Assembly: GCF_003467125.1 (NCBI RefSeq)
Contig: NZ_QSFA01000001.1
Coordinates: 372,001 to 436,000, forward strand
Reading direction: 5' to 3'
DNA: 64,000 nt
Source: Megasphaera sp. AM44-1BH
GTDB lineage: Bacteria; Bacillota; Negativicutes; Veillonellales; Megasphaeraceae
This document shows, one piece after another, positions 1-9,057 of the stretch. Each line of letters starts with the position of its first letter. Within the stretch, counting starts at the first letter, position 1. The translations under genes and the position numbers were made by a program. The notes below the pieces were generated by a model that saw only the letters and a list, made by a program, of their open reading frames with translations, made no database searches and was not told the origin of the DNA.

Positions 1-42
1 CCGATTCATCATAATACCACAGCCTTTCGTTCGTATTGTTTA

Positions 43-58
43 CCCCTCCATTATATCA
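43..58 (-). promoter_or_regulatory. Possible leftward promoter at the window edge
   Basis: Read on the minus strand there is an extended -10 box, TGATATAAT (positions 58 to 50), followed at once by a GGAGGGG run. Two ATG codons in a row occur further left at 12-7. This may be the promoter of a minus-strand gene lying beyond the left edge. No coding region is visible to confirm it. Confidence 0.25.
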
Positions 59-82
59 TAAATACAGTAATTCGTGGGAAAC

Positions 83-117
83 AAAAAACTGCACCATATA
101 TCGGATATACAGTGCAG
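83..117 (-). terminator. Intrinsic terminator of the amino-acid ABC operon
   Basis: On the minus strand a hairpin with CTGCAC/GTGCAG outer and TATATC/GATATA inner stems is followed by TTTTTTG. It lies just past the stop codon of the ATPase gene at 124 and closes the leftward operon. Confidence 0.8.
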
Positions 118-123
118 CTTGTA

Positions 124-891
124 TCAGAACCGCAGCATCGATTTGAGGAAGCTCTGGGTCCGTTCATTCTGTGGATGTTCAAAAATCTGTTCCGGACTCC
201 CTTCTTCCTGGACAATACCTTCTGCCATGAACAGGACCCGGTCGGAAACTTCTTTGGCAAAGGCCATTTCATGGGTCACGATGATCATAGTCATATCTTC
301 ATCGGCCAGCTGCTTGATTGTCCGCAGTACTTCTCCGGTCAGTTCCGGGTCCAGTGCCGACGTCGGTTCGTCAAAGAGCATGATATCGGGCTGCATGGCC
401 AGAGCCCGGGCAATAGCCACACGCTGTTTCTGGCCACCCGAAAGCTGGGACGGATAGGCGTCTTTCTTGCTCCAGAGGCCGACCCGTTTAAGAAGAGATT
501 CGGCTACGGGCAGGATTTCATTGGTTTTCATTCCCTTTACGATTCGCGGGGCCTCGAGGATGTTATCGAGAACCGTCATATGAGGAAAGAGGTTGAAATG
601 CTGGAATACCATGCCCATGCGGCGGCAGATAGCCCGTACCTGGGATGCTGGTTCGTAGACGGCACGTTGGCTGCCTTCCGGCGTCTTCACCATATACTGT
701 CCATCGACGATGATTTCTCCGCGATTGATCGTTTCAAGCTGGCAGAGACACCGCAGGAAGGTACTCTTGCCGCTCCCGGAAGGCCCGATAATGGAAATGA
801 CTTCGCCCCGTTCCATATGCAGCGTCACATCTTTCAATACTTCCAGGTTCCCGAATTGTTTACGGATATGATTCATTTCAATAAAGCTCAT
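124..891 (-). CDS. Polar amino-acid ABC transporter, ATP-binding protein (GlnQ/TcyN type)
   Basis: This 255-residue protein is the cytoplasmic ATPase of a polar amino-acid importer. Visible motifs are Walker A GPSGSGKST near residues 36-44, a Q-loop (VFQHFNLFPHMT), the ABC signature LSGGQKQRVAIARA, Walker B IMLFDEP and the switch histidine in VTHEM. The length is normal for the GlnQ family. The start has a GGAGG site 8 bases upstream. It is the last gene of the operon after two receptors and one permease, and is followed by a terminator. The substrate cannot be read from the ATPase. Polar amino acids or cystine are plausible from the family. Confidence 0.92.
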   Translation of the reverse strand: MSFIEMNHIRKQFGNLEVLKDVTLHMERGEVISIIGPSGSGKSTFLRCLCQLETINRGEIIVDGQYMVKTPEGSQRAVYEPASQVRAICRRMGMVFQHFNLFPHMTVLDNILEAPRIVKGMKTNEILPVAESLLKRVGLWSKKDAYPSQLSGGQKQRVAIARALAMQPDIMLFDEPTSALDPELTGEVLRTIKQLADEDMTMIIVTHEMAFAKEVSDRVLFMAEGIVQEEGSPEQIFEHPQNERTQSFLKSMLRF

Positions 892-902
892 CGTAGTGCC
901 TC

Positions 903-1553
903 CTATTCATCGTATACGGCAAAGCGTTTTTCCAGATAACTGAATACTTTCGTAAGGATAAACGTAAAGAAGAGATAGAAGACGGCGGCTACGATAAAGG
1001 CTGTCGTATCGAAATCACGCTGTACAATCGACCGGGTGATGCGCAGGATGTCATTCATGGCCAGGATATAGACCAGAGACGTATCTTTCAGCAGGTTGAT
1101 AGTTTCATTGGCTACAGGCGGCAGTACGCGCTTTACGACCTGTGGCAGGATGATGCGGCGCATAGTCTGGACATAGGTCATGCCCAGGACTTTCGCCCCT
1201 TCATACTGTCCTTTGTCAATGGACTGGATGCCGCCACGGAAAATTTCAGCGAAATACGCGGCGTAGTTAAAGACGAAGGCGATGATGGCCGCCGGAAAAT
1301 CCGCCAGCTTCAGGCCGTCAATGATAAAGGGCAGCCCGTAATAGATAAACAGGATCTGCAGCATGAGCGGCGTACCGCGCATGATATAAATATAGGCTCC
1401 CATGAACTTGCTCAGTGGCTTGATTTTGGAAATACGGGCTATGGCCATGACCACCCCGAGGGGCAGGCTGAGCACGATGGTAATGATAAAAATTTTCAGC
1501 GTAACCTGAAGCCCAACGGCTACAGCAGGCACAATATGCAATAAATACTCCAT
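903..1553 (-). CDS. Polar amino-acid ABC transporter, permease (GlnP/HisM type)
   Basis: This is a 216-residue inner-membrane permease of the His/Glu/Gln/Arg family. It has about five hydrophobic segments and the family coupling motif around EIFRGGIQSIDKGQYEGAKVLG, where the ATPase docks. Only one permease gene is present, so the channel is probably a homodimer. It sits between the second receptor and the ATPase. The start has a GGGAG site 7 bases upstream. Confidence 0.9.
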   Translation of the reverse strand: MEYLLHIVPAVAVGLQVTLKIFIITIVLSLPLGVVMAIARISKIKPLSKFMGAYIYIMRGTPLMLQILFIYYGLPFIIDGLKLADFPAAIIAFVFNYAAYFAEIFRGGIQSIDKGQYEGAKVLGMTYVQTMRRIILPQVVKRVLPPVANETINLLKDTSLVYILAMNDILRITRSIVQRDFDTTAFIVAAVFYLFFTFILTKVFSYLEKRFAVYDE

Positions 1554-1646
1554 ACGGCACTCCCTTACTATGTACCGGTGTCAGGACAAACAAGCGGGCC
1601 GCCCAGACACAGGCGGCCCCTCCACCAGATACAGCAAAATTATACG

Positions 1647-2450
1647 TTATTTGACGGGAATCGTTATATCTTCCCCAAACCATTTATCGGACAACTTAGT
1701 CATTGTACCATCTTCCGTCATCTGTTTCAAGACATCGTTCAGCTTATCCTGAAGGACCTTGTCGTCCTTGCGCATGCCGACACCGAACTGTTCATCGCCC
1801 ATCTTGTCATCGATGACTTTGAATTTTCCTTCTTTCTTGGTCATATAGTACCGGCCGACTACGCTATCGACGAGAACGCCGTCCGTACGGCCGATTTCCA
1901 GATCCATAAAGGCGTTGACGAAATCGCCATATTTCTTGACTTCCTGGAGGGAATCTTCGAATTCCTTATTCTTATCCAGGGCATCGATGGAACTGCTGCC
2001 TTCCTGGGTACCGATAATCTTACCGGCCAGACCGGCCCGGTCGGTAATGGGGGAATCAGCCCGTACGACGAGAAGCTGGGCGTTTTTCATATACGGCTTG
2101 GAAAAGGCAATCTTTTCTGACCGGTCTTTGGTGATGGTCAGCCCGTTCCAGAGAAGATCCACCTGTTTACTCTGCAGAGCGGCTTCTTTGCTGTCCCAGT
2201 CGATGGGTTTGAATTCCACTTCGACCCCCAGCCGTTTGGCTGCTTCTTTTGCCAGATCGATATCAAACCCGACGAGTTCACCGCCTTCGTTGCGGAATCC
2301 CATAGGCGGGAAATTGTCATCAAGACCGATGACGATTTTATCGGGCATCTTCTGGTCTGCTGCTTTTTTATCCTGTCCTCCGCAGCCGGCAACCAGTGCT
2401 GCCGTTGTAACTGCCAGCGTACCTGCCAGCATTGCTTTTTTCCAGTTCAT
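1647..2450 (-). CDS. Amino-acid ABC transporter substrate-binding lipoprotein, copy 2
   Basis: This 267-residue family 3 extracellular solute-binding protein has a lipoprotein signal peptide ending in the lipobox LVAGC, about residue 23. The ligand-binding body carries the typical segments GLDDNFPPMGFRNEGGELVGFDIDLAKEAAKRLG and FKPIDWDSKEAALQSKQVDLLWNGLTI. It is a close paralogue of the receptor immediately upstream and shares long stretches of sequence with it. A GGAGG site lies 9 bases before the start. Two receptors sharing one permease and one ATPase suggests two related ligands. Confidence 0.9.
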   Translation of the reverse strand: MNWKKAMLAGTLAVTTAALVAGCGGQDKKAADQKMPDKIVIGLDDNFPPMGFRNEGGELVGFDIDLAKEAAKRLGVEVEFKPIDWDSKEAALQSKQVDLLWNGLTITKDRSEKIAFSKPYMKNAQLLVVRADSPITDRAGLAGKIIGTQEGSSSIDALDKNKEFEDSLQEVKKYGDFVNAFMDLEIGRTDGVLVDSVVGRYYMTKKEGKFKVIDDKMGDEQFGVGMRKDDKVLQDKLNDVLKQMTEDGTMTKLSDKWFGEDITIPVK

Positions 2451-2467
2451 GATTCATATCCTCCTTG

Positions 2468-3268
2468 TTACATCGAAATATCAATACCAAACCATTTTTC
2501 CGAAATGGCTTTGCTCGTGCCGTCATTGTGCATATCTTCCAGTACTTTATCCAGTTTCGCCTTCAGTGCCGTATCGTCTTTGCGCATGCCGACGCCGCTG
2601 GGTATATCCGGATATCCTACGTCAATGATGCGGAAGTTCGCTTTGTTCTTCTGCATGAAATACGCCGCTGTCGTCTTGGCTACGACGACGGCATCAATCC
2701 GTCCGACTTCCAGATCCATGAAGCTCGTCACATTATCCGAATATTGCTTGAGTTCTTTGAACGAATCGCGCAGCTCCGGTTCCTGATTAATTGCTTCCAG
2801 ACCGGTACTGCCCTGCTGCGTTCCTACGATTTTGCCGGCCAGGTCTGCTTTTCCCTGAATGGGGGAATCAGCCCGCACGAGGAGAATCTGCGGTCCGTTT
2901 TCATAGGGCCGGGAGAAGAGGATATTCTTTTCCCGTTCCGGCGTAATAGAAAGACCATTCCAGATAGCGTCGATTTTCTTGCTGTTCAGCTCTGTTTCTT
3001 TGCTGTCCCAGTCTATAGGCTTGAATTCTACTTCAATACCCAGACGTTTGGCTGCTTCTTTTGCCATATCGATATCAAATCCGACGAGTTCCCCGCTTTC
3101 ATCATGGAATCCGAAAGGCGGGAAATTGTCATCGAGGCCGATAACGATTTTATTCTTTTCTCCTGATGCGCCTTGTTCCGTTTTTTTATCACTGCCACAA
3201 CCGGTCATAAGACCAGCTGCCAGTACAGCCGTCATGCCGATAGCGGCATATTTCTGCCAATTTTTCAT
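2468..3268 (-). CDS. Amino-acid ABC transporter substrate-binding lipoprotein, copy 1
   Basis: This 266-residue family 3 solute-binding lipoprotein has the signal peptide MKNWQKYAAIGMTAVLAAG and a lipobox ending at Cys (LMTGC). I start it at the ATG at 3268, not the longer frame start at 3295, because GGGGGAG lies 7 bases upstream and the signal peptide then begins at residue 1. The sequence is strongly similar to the next gene downstream (for example GLDDNFPPFGFHDESGELVG), so the pair arose by duplication. It is the first gene of the operon. Confidence 0.9.
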   Translation of the reverse strand: MKNWQKYAAIGMTAVLAAGLMTGCGSDKKTEQGASGEKNKIVIGLDDNFPPFGFHDESGELVGFDIDMAKEAAKRLGIEVEFKPIDWDSKETELNSKKIDAIWNGLSITPEREKNILFSRPYENGPQILLVRADSPIQGKADLAGKIVGTQQGSTGLEAINQEPELRDSFKELKQYSDNVTSFMDLEVGRIDAVVVAKTTAAYFMQKNKANFRIIDVGYPDIPSGVGMRKDDTALKAKLDKVLEDMHNDGTSKAISEKWFGIDISM

Positions 3269-3325
3269 CTGAACGCTCCCCCATATCCTGTCCAAGGACG
3301 ATTTAGTAAAACATCAATGCCTATA

Positions 3326-3359
3326 TTTTACTTTATTTTATTAAAATAATAAAGTAAAA
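3326..3359. repeat. AT-rich 12-bp perfect inverted repeat
   Basis: TTTTACTTTATT (3326-3337) and AATAAAGTAAAA (3348-3359) are perfect inverted arms around a 10-base spacer. The element is alone in the 160-base gap between the receptor operon (start 3268) and the end of the gene at 3429. It could be an operator for the operon or a terminator for the upstream gene. The sequence does not decide. Confidence 0.6.
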
Positions 3360-3428
3360 AAGGTATACAGAATTATCATAGGTCAGGCATGAGTAGTGCA
3401 ATAACACATAGTTGGACGGCAGGAACTG

Positions 3429-3938
3429 CTATTCCTTCTTATCATCTTTATCGTCTTTTTCCTGTTCTTTTTTGATTCGTTCCATAATCTCCTGTTTATA
3501 CCGCCGGGGCAGGAATTGCAGATGGACGGGCAGTACAGCCAGGCCGCCTTCTTCCGCCGCGCCGAGCTGTATTTCCCTCCAATTATCCGAAATTTCAAAA
3601 ATATCCTCATAGCGGATAAACACGAGATTTCGGTCCGGATGGAGCTGTTCATCCAAAAATTCTTCCAGGGACATGAACTGCCGCCGGACGATCAGTCCTT
3701 TCGCCGTGACATAACAAATAATATCGCGCTGCCGGTCGATGCGCCAGAGGCAGAAAATCAGGACGGCTATATTATCCAGCTTGGCCGCCAGTGTCGTTTC
3801 TGCCAGCATGAGCCAGAAAAAATAAATACCGACGCCTGTAAACAGAAGCTGCATAAAGACAGAAAACCATTTGGAATTTTCATAGGTTTGTTCCACCATA
3901 CCACAGCCGAAATGCTGCGATATTTCTTCTCTGGTCAT
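3429..3938 (-). CDS. Hypothetical membrane protein, PH-like
   Basis: I do not recognise this 169-residue protein. Two adjacent hydrophobic segments (about residues 24-46 and 52-70) form a hairpin, followed by a soluble part with a run of alternating strands and a highly charged lysine/aspartate tail (KEQEKDDKDDKKE). Two membrane helices plus a short beta-rich domain resembles bacterial PH (YcxB/bPH2) proteins, but this is weak. The start is placed at the internal ATG at 3938 because GGGAGGTT lies 6 bases upstream. The reading frame extends back to 3959 without a good site. Confidence 0.6.
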   Translation of the reverse strand: MTREEISQHFGCGMVEQTYENSKWFSVFMQLLFTGVGIYFFWLMLAETTLAAKLDNIAVLIFCLWRIDRQRDIICYVTAKGLIVRRQFMSLEEFLDEQLHPDRNLVFIRYEDIFEISDNWREIQLGAAEEGGLAVLPVHLQFLPRRYKQEIMERIKKEQEKDDKDDKKE

Positions 3939-4029
3939 GATTCCAACCTCCCATCCCACGTTCCCCCGACGCCCCTATTATACCATAGCCGGCCTGCCCT
4001 GGATATGCCAAAAAGACAAATGTCACTGG

Positions 4030-4059
4030 TTAACAAACTATCGGGGGATATGCTATAAT
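4030..4059 (+). promoter_or_regulatory. Promoter of the gntR-queG-like operon
   Basis: TTAACA (4030-4035), an 18-base spacer and TATAAT (4054-4059) preceded by TGC make a good sigma-A-type promoter with an extended -10. It lies about 40 bases before the GntR start codon. Confidence 0.65.
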
Positions 4060-4097
4060 ACAGATAGCTCATTAAACACAAAGGGGTTGATACAGTC

Positions 4098-4871
4098 ATG
4101 GAATACAAAAATCAGTCCTTACAGATGCAGGTCTACCGCACGATGAAACAACGTCTTCTCGACCAGACCTACGTCAACGGCCAGATGCTCAGTGAACGCA
4201 CACTGGCCGCCGAACTTCAGATCAGCCGCACACCTGTCCGCCGGGCCGCACTTCAGCTGCAGAAGGAGGGCTGGGTCCAGTACATCCCCAAACGGGGGAT
4301 CCTGGTCAAGGGGCTCAGTATGCAGGATTTGAAAAATATCTTCCAGATACGCACGGCCCTGGAAATACTCGCCGTACGGCTGGCCTGCAAGCATATTTCG
4401 GCCGACCAGATGGAAGTCCTGCGCCAGACCGTACAGCAGCAGCTATTTAAGTATAAGCAGACCCAGGCCGCACCGGATTATCAGGAATTCATCCGGTCCG
4501 ACACGGAGTTCCACAATACGATCATCATCGCCAGCGGGAACCTGATGCTGCGCCGACTCATTGAAGAAATGCGCGACAAAATCAAAAGGACCGGTATCAA
4601 TTCGTTATACAGCCGCCGCAGCCGCTGTGCCGAAGCGGCGGAAGAACATTGGCGGATTGTCCGGGCTCTGGAAAATAAGGACACCCACGAAGCCTGCCAG
4701 GCTATGGATAGTCATCTGGGCATTTGCTATATAACGGCCCATGACTATATCCTCCGCCACACGCCGGCGCTGGCCGCCGATACTCTTCCAACAGAATCAT
4801 TGCCCATGGAAGGGATGATCCTGCCGCCGGAACTGGAAGAACCTGTATCGGAAGCAGTCCATGAACACTGA
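4098..4871 (+). CDS. GntR-family transcriptional regulator with FCD domain
   Basis: This 257-residue cytoplasmic regulator has an N-terminal winged helix (about residues 8-75, with LSERTLAAELQISRTPVRRA as the recognition region) and a C-terminal all-helical FCD domain. The FCD domain keeps the metal-binding pattern DTEFH, EEHWRIV and MDSHL. FCD regulators usually bind a small carboxylic acid and repress a catabolic or transport operon. The gene overlaps the next one by 11 bases, so the two are co-transcribed. The ligand is unknown. Confidence 0.88.
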   Translation: MEYKNQSLQMQVYRTMKQRLLDQTYVNGQMLSERTLAAELQISRTPVRRAALQLQKEGWVQYIPKRGILVKGLSMQDLKNIFQIRTALEILAVRLACKHISADQMEVLRQTVQQQLFKYKQTQAAPDYQEFIRSDTEFHNTIIIASGNLMLRRLIEEMRDKIKRTGINSLYSRRSRCAEAAEEHWRIVRALENKDTHEACQAMDSHLGICYITAHDYILRHTPALAADTLPTESLPMEGMILPPELEEPVSEAVHEH

Positions 4872-5733
4872 TTTCATAAAAGACGCCGCCCGCAGGCTCG
4901 GCCTTACCTGTACCGGCATCGCCAGTGCCCATCTGCCCGTTCCGGAAACACAGCAGCCCGTCTGCCCGCTGGCATCGGGAAAAGGAAGGGAACGCTATGA
5001 CCTGACGGCTCTGCTGCCCCATTGCCAGGCGGCTGTCGTCGTCCTGTTCCCCTATTATAATCCCGATGCAGAGAAGACGAACCTGTCCCTGTACTGCCAG
5101 CTCGAAGATTACCATCTCGTCGTCCCGGCCTATCTGGAGAAACTGGCTGCCGTCCTGTCATCCTATGGCGGAACCCAGCGCTGCATTGCCGATACATCAC
5201 CGCTGACGGAACGACTGCTGGCTGTGGAAGCCGGCCTTGGATTTATGGGAGACAATCAATGTCTCATCCATCCCATGTATGGCTCCTATTGCTTTATCGG
5301 CGCCGTCCTGACGACACTGCCGCTGGCTCCGGATACACCTATGGACAGGGAATGTCTCCATTGTGGTGCCTGCCGGCGTATATGTCCCGGCGGCTGTCTG
5401 ACAGATGGGGCGTATGACTATCGTCTCTGCAAATCCTATCTTACCCAGAAGAAAGAAGAGCTTACCGATACGGAAAAGGCTGTCATAGCCCGTACGCCGC
5501 TCATCTTCGGCTGCGATGAATGCCAGCGTGTCTGTCCTCATAACCAGGATATTCCCATTACTCCTATACCGGAATTCCGGCAGAACCGCCTTACGATGCT
5601 GAAGAAAGACGACCTGGAACCACTTACGAACCGCCAGTTCCGCGCAGCTTATGGAAACCGGCCTTTTTCCTGGCGGGGGAAAAAGATTCTCCTGCGCAAT
5701 CTGGATATCGTACATGCCAAAACGGGGCTGTAA
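4861..5733 (+). CDS. QueG-like protein with two [4Fe-4S] clusters (epoxyqueuosine reductase family, short)
   Basis: This 290-residue protein contains a QueG-type N-terminal corrinoid-binding region with a conserved Asp in the ADTSPLTER segment. A double ferredoxin cluster module follows: CLHCGACRRICPGGC and then CDECQRVCPHN. E. coli QueG is about 380 residues and has an extra C-terminal part that is missing here. Family knowledge suggests reduction of epoxyqueuosine to queuosine in tRNA, but short homologues of unknown role exist. The start overlaps the end of the GntR gene. No queuosine gene lies nearby, so the assignment rests on motifs. Confidence 0.72.
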   Translation: MNTDFIKDAARRLGLTCTGIASAHLPVPETQQPVCPLASGKGRERYDLTALLPHCQAAVVVLFPYYNPDAEKTNLSLYCQLEDYHLVVPAYLEKLAAVLSSYGGTQRCIADTSPLTERLLAVEAGLGFMGDNQCLIHPMYGSYCFIGAVLTTLPLAPDTPMDRECLHCGACRRICPGGCLTDGAYDYRLCKSYLTQKKEELTDTEKAVIARTPLIFGCDECQRVCPHNQDIPITPIPEFRQNRLTMLKKDDLEPLTNRQFRAAYGNRPFSWRGKKILLRNLDIVHAKTGL

Positions 5734-5767
5734 CGACATGGAAAGAACCATGTTGTTACAGCCCCGT
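5722..5767. terminator. Bidirectional hairpin between queG-like gene and dnaB
   Basis: A 20-base stem (5722-5741 with 5748-5767, one G-U position, 6-base loop) has the core CTGTAAC(A/G)ACATGG. It overlaps the stop codon of the plus-strand gene. The minus-strand side is followed by TTTT, so it may end dnaB transcription. The core recurs at 20921 and 29361. Confidence 0.6.
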
Positions 5768-5796
5768 CTGCGTATGCCAATAATAACAGAACCGGC

Positions 5797-7122
5797 TTAT
5801 TCGTGAGTCGGATCGAGATTCAGGAACAGCGTATATTCGCCACGGAAGTACAGTTTTACCGTATCCGTAGGGCCATTGCGGTGTTTTGCCACGATGACTT
5901 CTGTAATGTGCTGGTTTTCTGTTTCTTTATCGTAATAATCTTCCCGGTAGAGAAATGCGACAATATCCGCATCCTGTTCCAGTGCCCCCGATTCACGGAG
6001 GTCGCTGAGCATAGGCCTTTTATCCTGACGGCTTTCCACGCTTCGGCTGAGCTGGGAAAGAGCGATGAGAGGAACTTTCAGTTCTCTTGCCAGTGCTTTC
6101 AGCGAACGGGAAATTTCCGATATTTCCTGCTGACGGCTTTCCGAATTCCGCCCCTGCATGAGCTGCAGATAATCGACGATAATCAGGTCCAGTCCATGTT
6201 CCGATTTCAGACGCCGCGCCTTGGAGCGCATTTCCGATACGGAAATCCCCGGCGTGTCATCGATATAAATCGGCGCCTGATATAATTTGTCACATGCATC
6301 GGTAAGCTGGGCCCAGTCTTTATCCGTATTGAGCTGGCCTGTCCGGAGTTTCTGGGAATCAATATGGGAAATCTGACAGAGCAGCCGCTGTACCAGCTGT
6401 TCCTTGCTCATTTCAAGGGAGAAAAAAGCGACTGTCTTGTGCTGGCGTACGCCGACATTCTGGGCAATATTCAGTGTAAAAGCAGTCTTACCCATACTCG
6501 GCCGGGCCGCAATGAGAATCAGGTCCGATGGCTGCAGTCCCGACGTCAGCTTATCAAGGTCCCGGAATCCCGTAGGAAGACCAGTAAGACCGGCCTTGTT
6601 TTCATAGAGCTTTGAAATTTTGTCCAGCGTGTCTTCGACGACTTTTCCGACAGGATCAAAATCGCCGCTTTTTTTATTTTCAGCCAGATGGAAAATCTTT
6701 CGTTCTGCATCGTCTATGAGTTCGTCTGCTTCTTTTTCTCCATCATAGGCCTCTGTCGTCAGATCCGTACATGTCGTAATGAGATCGCGGGTCATGGCTT
6801 TGTCTTTGACGATATTGGCATGATATTCAATATTGGCTGCCGTCGCAACCAGATTGGGCAGACTGAGTACGTATTCCAGACCGCCTGCTGCATCCAGTTT
6901 TTTCATACGGCGCAGCTCTTCCGGTAAGGTAATCAGATCGATTTCCTTATTTTCACGGTGCAGGTTTTCCATAGCCTCAAAAATAGTCCGGTGTATTTCC
7001 CGGTAAAAATCATGAGGCTGCAGGACTTCCATAGCCGTAATGACAGCATTATGGTCGAGCATCATAGCGCCGAGTACGGCCTGTTCAGCTTCGACATTCT
7101 GCGGCGGAATCCGTTGTTCCAT
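5797..7122 (-). CDS. dnaB: Replicative DNA helicase DnaB
   Basis: This 441-residue hexameric helicase unwinds DNA at the replication fork. It has the N-terminal DnaB domain (starting PPQNVEAEQAVLGAMMLD) and the RecA-like ATPase domain with Walker A ARPSMGKTAF, Walker B LIIVDYLQLM and the DLRESGALEQDAD motif. Full length for the family. GGGGAG lies 6 bases before the start. It is the last gene of the block rplI-lonC-dnaB, an arrangement common near the replication/ribosome genes of Firmicutes. Confidence 0.97.
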   Translation of the reverse strand: MEQRIPPQNVEAEQAVLGAMMLDHNAVITAMEVLQPHDFYREIHRTIFEAMENLHRENKEIDLITLPEELRRMKKLDAAGGLEYVLSLPNLVATAANIEYHANIVKDKAMTRDLITTCTDLTTEAYDGEKEADELIDDAERKIFHLAENKKSGDFDPVGKVVEDTLDKISKLYENKAGLTGLPTGFRDLDKLTSGLQPSDLILIAARPSMGKTAFTLNIAQNVGVRQHKTVAFFSLEMSKEQLVQRLLCQISHIDSQKLRTGQLNTDKDWAQLTDACDKLYQAPIYIDDTPGISVSEMRSKARRLKSEHGLDLIIVDYLQLMQGRNSESRQQEISEISRSLKALARELKVPLIALSQLSRSVESRQDKRPMLSDLRESGALEQDADIVAFLYREDYYDKETENQHITEVIVAKHRNGPTDTVKLYFRGEYTLFLNLDPTHE

Positions 7123-7133
7123 ACTATTCTCCC

Positions 7134-9041
7134 CTATTTTACAAGCATGATATCGAGGACTTCTTCAATGGTACGGGTACTATAAATCTGAAGATTCAGA
7201 TGATGTTCCGGTATATCCCGCTGATTTTCTTCGGGGATTACCATTCCTTTCATACCCGCCTGCCGGGCTCCGTATGCTTTTTCAAACACACCGCCGACGG
7301 GCTTGACCAGTCCTTGTATAGAAATTTCACCCGTCATGGCAATGTCCTGACGGACTGCCTTCCCCGTAACTGCCGAAATCAGTGCGGTCGTGATGGCGCA
7401 TCCTGCCGAAGGACCGTCGATATTGCCGCCTCCGACAAAATTGACATTGACGTCGTAATCCGATAATTCTTTACCGGTAATGCGGCGTACAACAGCTGCG
7501 GCATTGAACATGGAGTCCTTGGCCATGGAACCGGCTGTATCGTTGAAGCGGAAATACCCTTTGCCCGGCGTACGGGCCGGATAGGCAACCGCTTCTATTT
7601 CGATGGCAGAGCCAAGGAAACCGGCCACCCCCAGACCGAATACTTTGCCCACGGCCGGACGGGATGACGCTTTTTCTGTCACATACGGTACAAGGCGGCT
7701 GATCTGGGCCACCCGCTGCACCAGTTCCTTTGTCAGTACCACATGTTCGTTACTGCCGGAACGGAAGACAGCCAGACCGTATGTATCGGCCAGGATATTG
7801 ACGGCTTTCCTTCCTTCAATGGTAAAGGTACTGATCAGTTCGGCTACATCGTCTTCCATAGTAACGCCCAGGGATTGTGCCGCATTGGTGACAATCTGCT
7901 GGATATCGGCCGGCACGAGAGGCTCAAAATATATTTCTGCGCACCGGGACCGGATTGCCGGATTGATTTCCGACGGGTCCCGCGTCGTCGCCCCGATGAG
8001 TACGAAATCAGCCGGCGCTCCTTCGGCAAATAACTTGCGGATATACGCCGGGATATGGGGATCAGTTTCATCATAATATGCCGATTCAAAGCGGACCCGC
8101 TTATCTTCCAGTACTTTCAGGAGTTTATTGAGAAGCATGGGGTCCATTTCGCCAATTTCATCGATAAATAAAATCCCGCCATGAGCCTCGGTCACCAGTC
8201 CCGGCTTCGGTTCGGGAATCCCCGTTTCAGCCAGATCATGCCGGGCGCCCTGATAGATAGGATCGTGGACGGATCCAATAAGCGGATTGGTCATATCCCG
8301 GGCATCCCAGCGCAACGTCGCCCCATCGGTTTCTACAAAGGGGGCATTGGGTCCGAATGGCGTAAAAGGTAGTTTCTTGGCTTCGTCCAAAACGATCCGC
8401 GCAGCCGTCGTCTTCCCCACGCCAGGAGGCCCGTAGAGGAGCAGGTGCTGGGGATATACCGATGCCAGCTTGCTTTCCATGGCCTCGACGGCCCGGTTCT
8501 GACCGACAATAGCCGAAAGCGTTTTGGGCCGGACACGCTGCATGATCGATTCTGTCAGGTGAATGGAATCGAGATGCTGCAGATCGTCCAGCTTCTTTTT
8601 CGTCTGCGGCGTTTCCACATCGTGGAGTTCCTCTTTGATGAGCTCCATCTTGATTTCCTGTACGTACTCCTGCTGCTTTTCTTCCATGCGCTGGCTGATT
8701 TTCTTTTCCAGCCGCTCTTCCACAGCCTGGCGGGCCAGCATTTCTGCCAGCACATTCTCCAGTTCGTTCAGGACATCGACGACTTCTTCATCGGAAGGCA
8801 CCTTATCATAAGACGCATCTTCATAGACCAGCCGCTGCAAGCCGACGATACGGCGCCGGGGGTCTTCGGAGTGCACGTACGACAGGGCCGAATATTTGCT
8901 GGCCCGGAGGACCATCTTTTCCGGGCCGATCAGACCGGTAAATGCACCATACAGGACATTTACCTGACGGCGCAGTTCTTCCTCTGCCGTCGGTTCCAGA
9001 TACTTATGACGCTGCAGCAGCTTATCCAGTAGTTCTTTCAT
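7134..9041 (-). CDS. Lon-family ATP-dependent protease (LonC type)
   Basis: This 635-residue AAA+ serine protease has a helical, strongly charged N-terminal region (residues 1-180, coiled-coil-like around 90-160), an AAA+ module with Walker A GPPGVGKTT, Walker B GGILFIDEIGEMD and an arginine-finger region. The C-terminal Lon protease domain has the Ser in GPSAGCA and the Lys in the following KPVGGVFEKAYGA segment. It lacks the classic LON substrate domain. The best family match from memory is the sporulation-associated LonC group. It lies between rplI and dnaB with 12-17 base spacing. Confidence 0.88.
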   Translation of the reverse strand: MKELLDKLLQRHKYLEPTAEEELRRQVNVLYGAFTGLIGPEKMVLRASKYSALSYVHSEDPRRRIVGLQRLVYEDASYDKVPSDEEVVDVLNELENVLAEMLARQAVEERLEKKISQRMEEKQQEYVQEIKMELIKEELHDVETPQTKKKLDDLQHLDSIHLTESIMQRVRPKTLSAIVGQNRAVEAMESKLASVYPQHLLLYGPPGVGKTTAARIVLDEAKKLPFTPFGPNAPFVETDGATLRWDARDMTNPLIGSVHDPIYQGARHDLAETGIPEPKPGLVTEAHGGILFIDEIGEMDPMLLNKLLKVLEDKRVRFESAYYDETDPHIPAYIRKLFAEGAPADFVLIGATTRDPSEINPAIRSRCAEIYFEPLVPADIQQIVTNAAQSLGVTMEDDVAELISTFTIEGRKAVNILADTYGLAVFRSGSNEHVVLTKELVQRVAQISRLVPYVTEKASSRPAVGKVFGLGVAGFLGSAIEIEAVAYPARTPGKGYFRFNDTAGSMAKDSMFNAAAVVRRITGKELSDYDVNVNFVGGGNIDGPSAGCAITTALISAVTGKAVRQDIAMTGEISIQGLVKPVGGVFEKAYGARQAGMKGMVIPEENQRDIPEHHLNLQIYSTRTIEEVLDIMLVK

Positions 9042-9057
9042 AGGCTGACCTCAGGAA

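Noticed and set aside
112..939. 275-codon plus-strand reading frame
   Set aside because: It is the antisense of the ABC ATPase gene at 124-891, which has all expected motifs. The plus frame has none.
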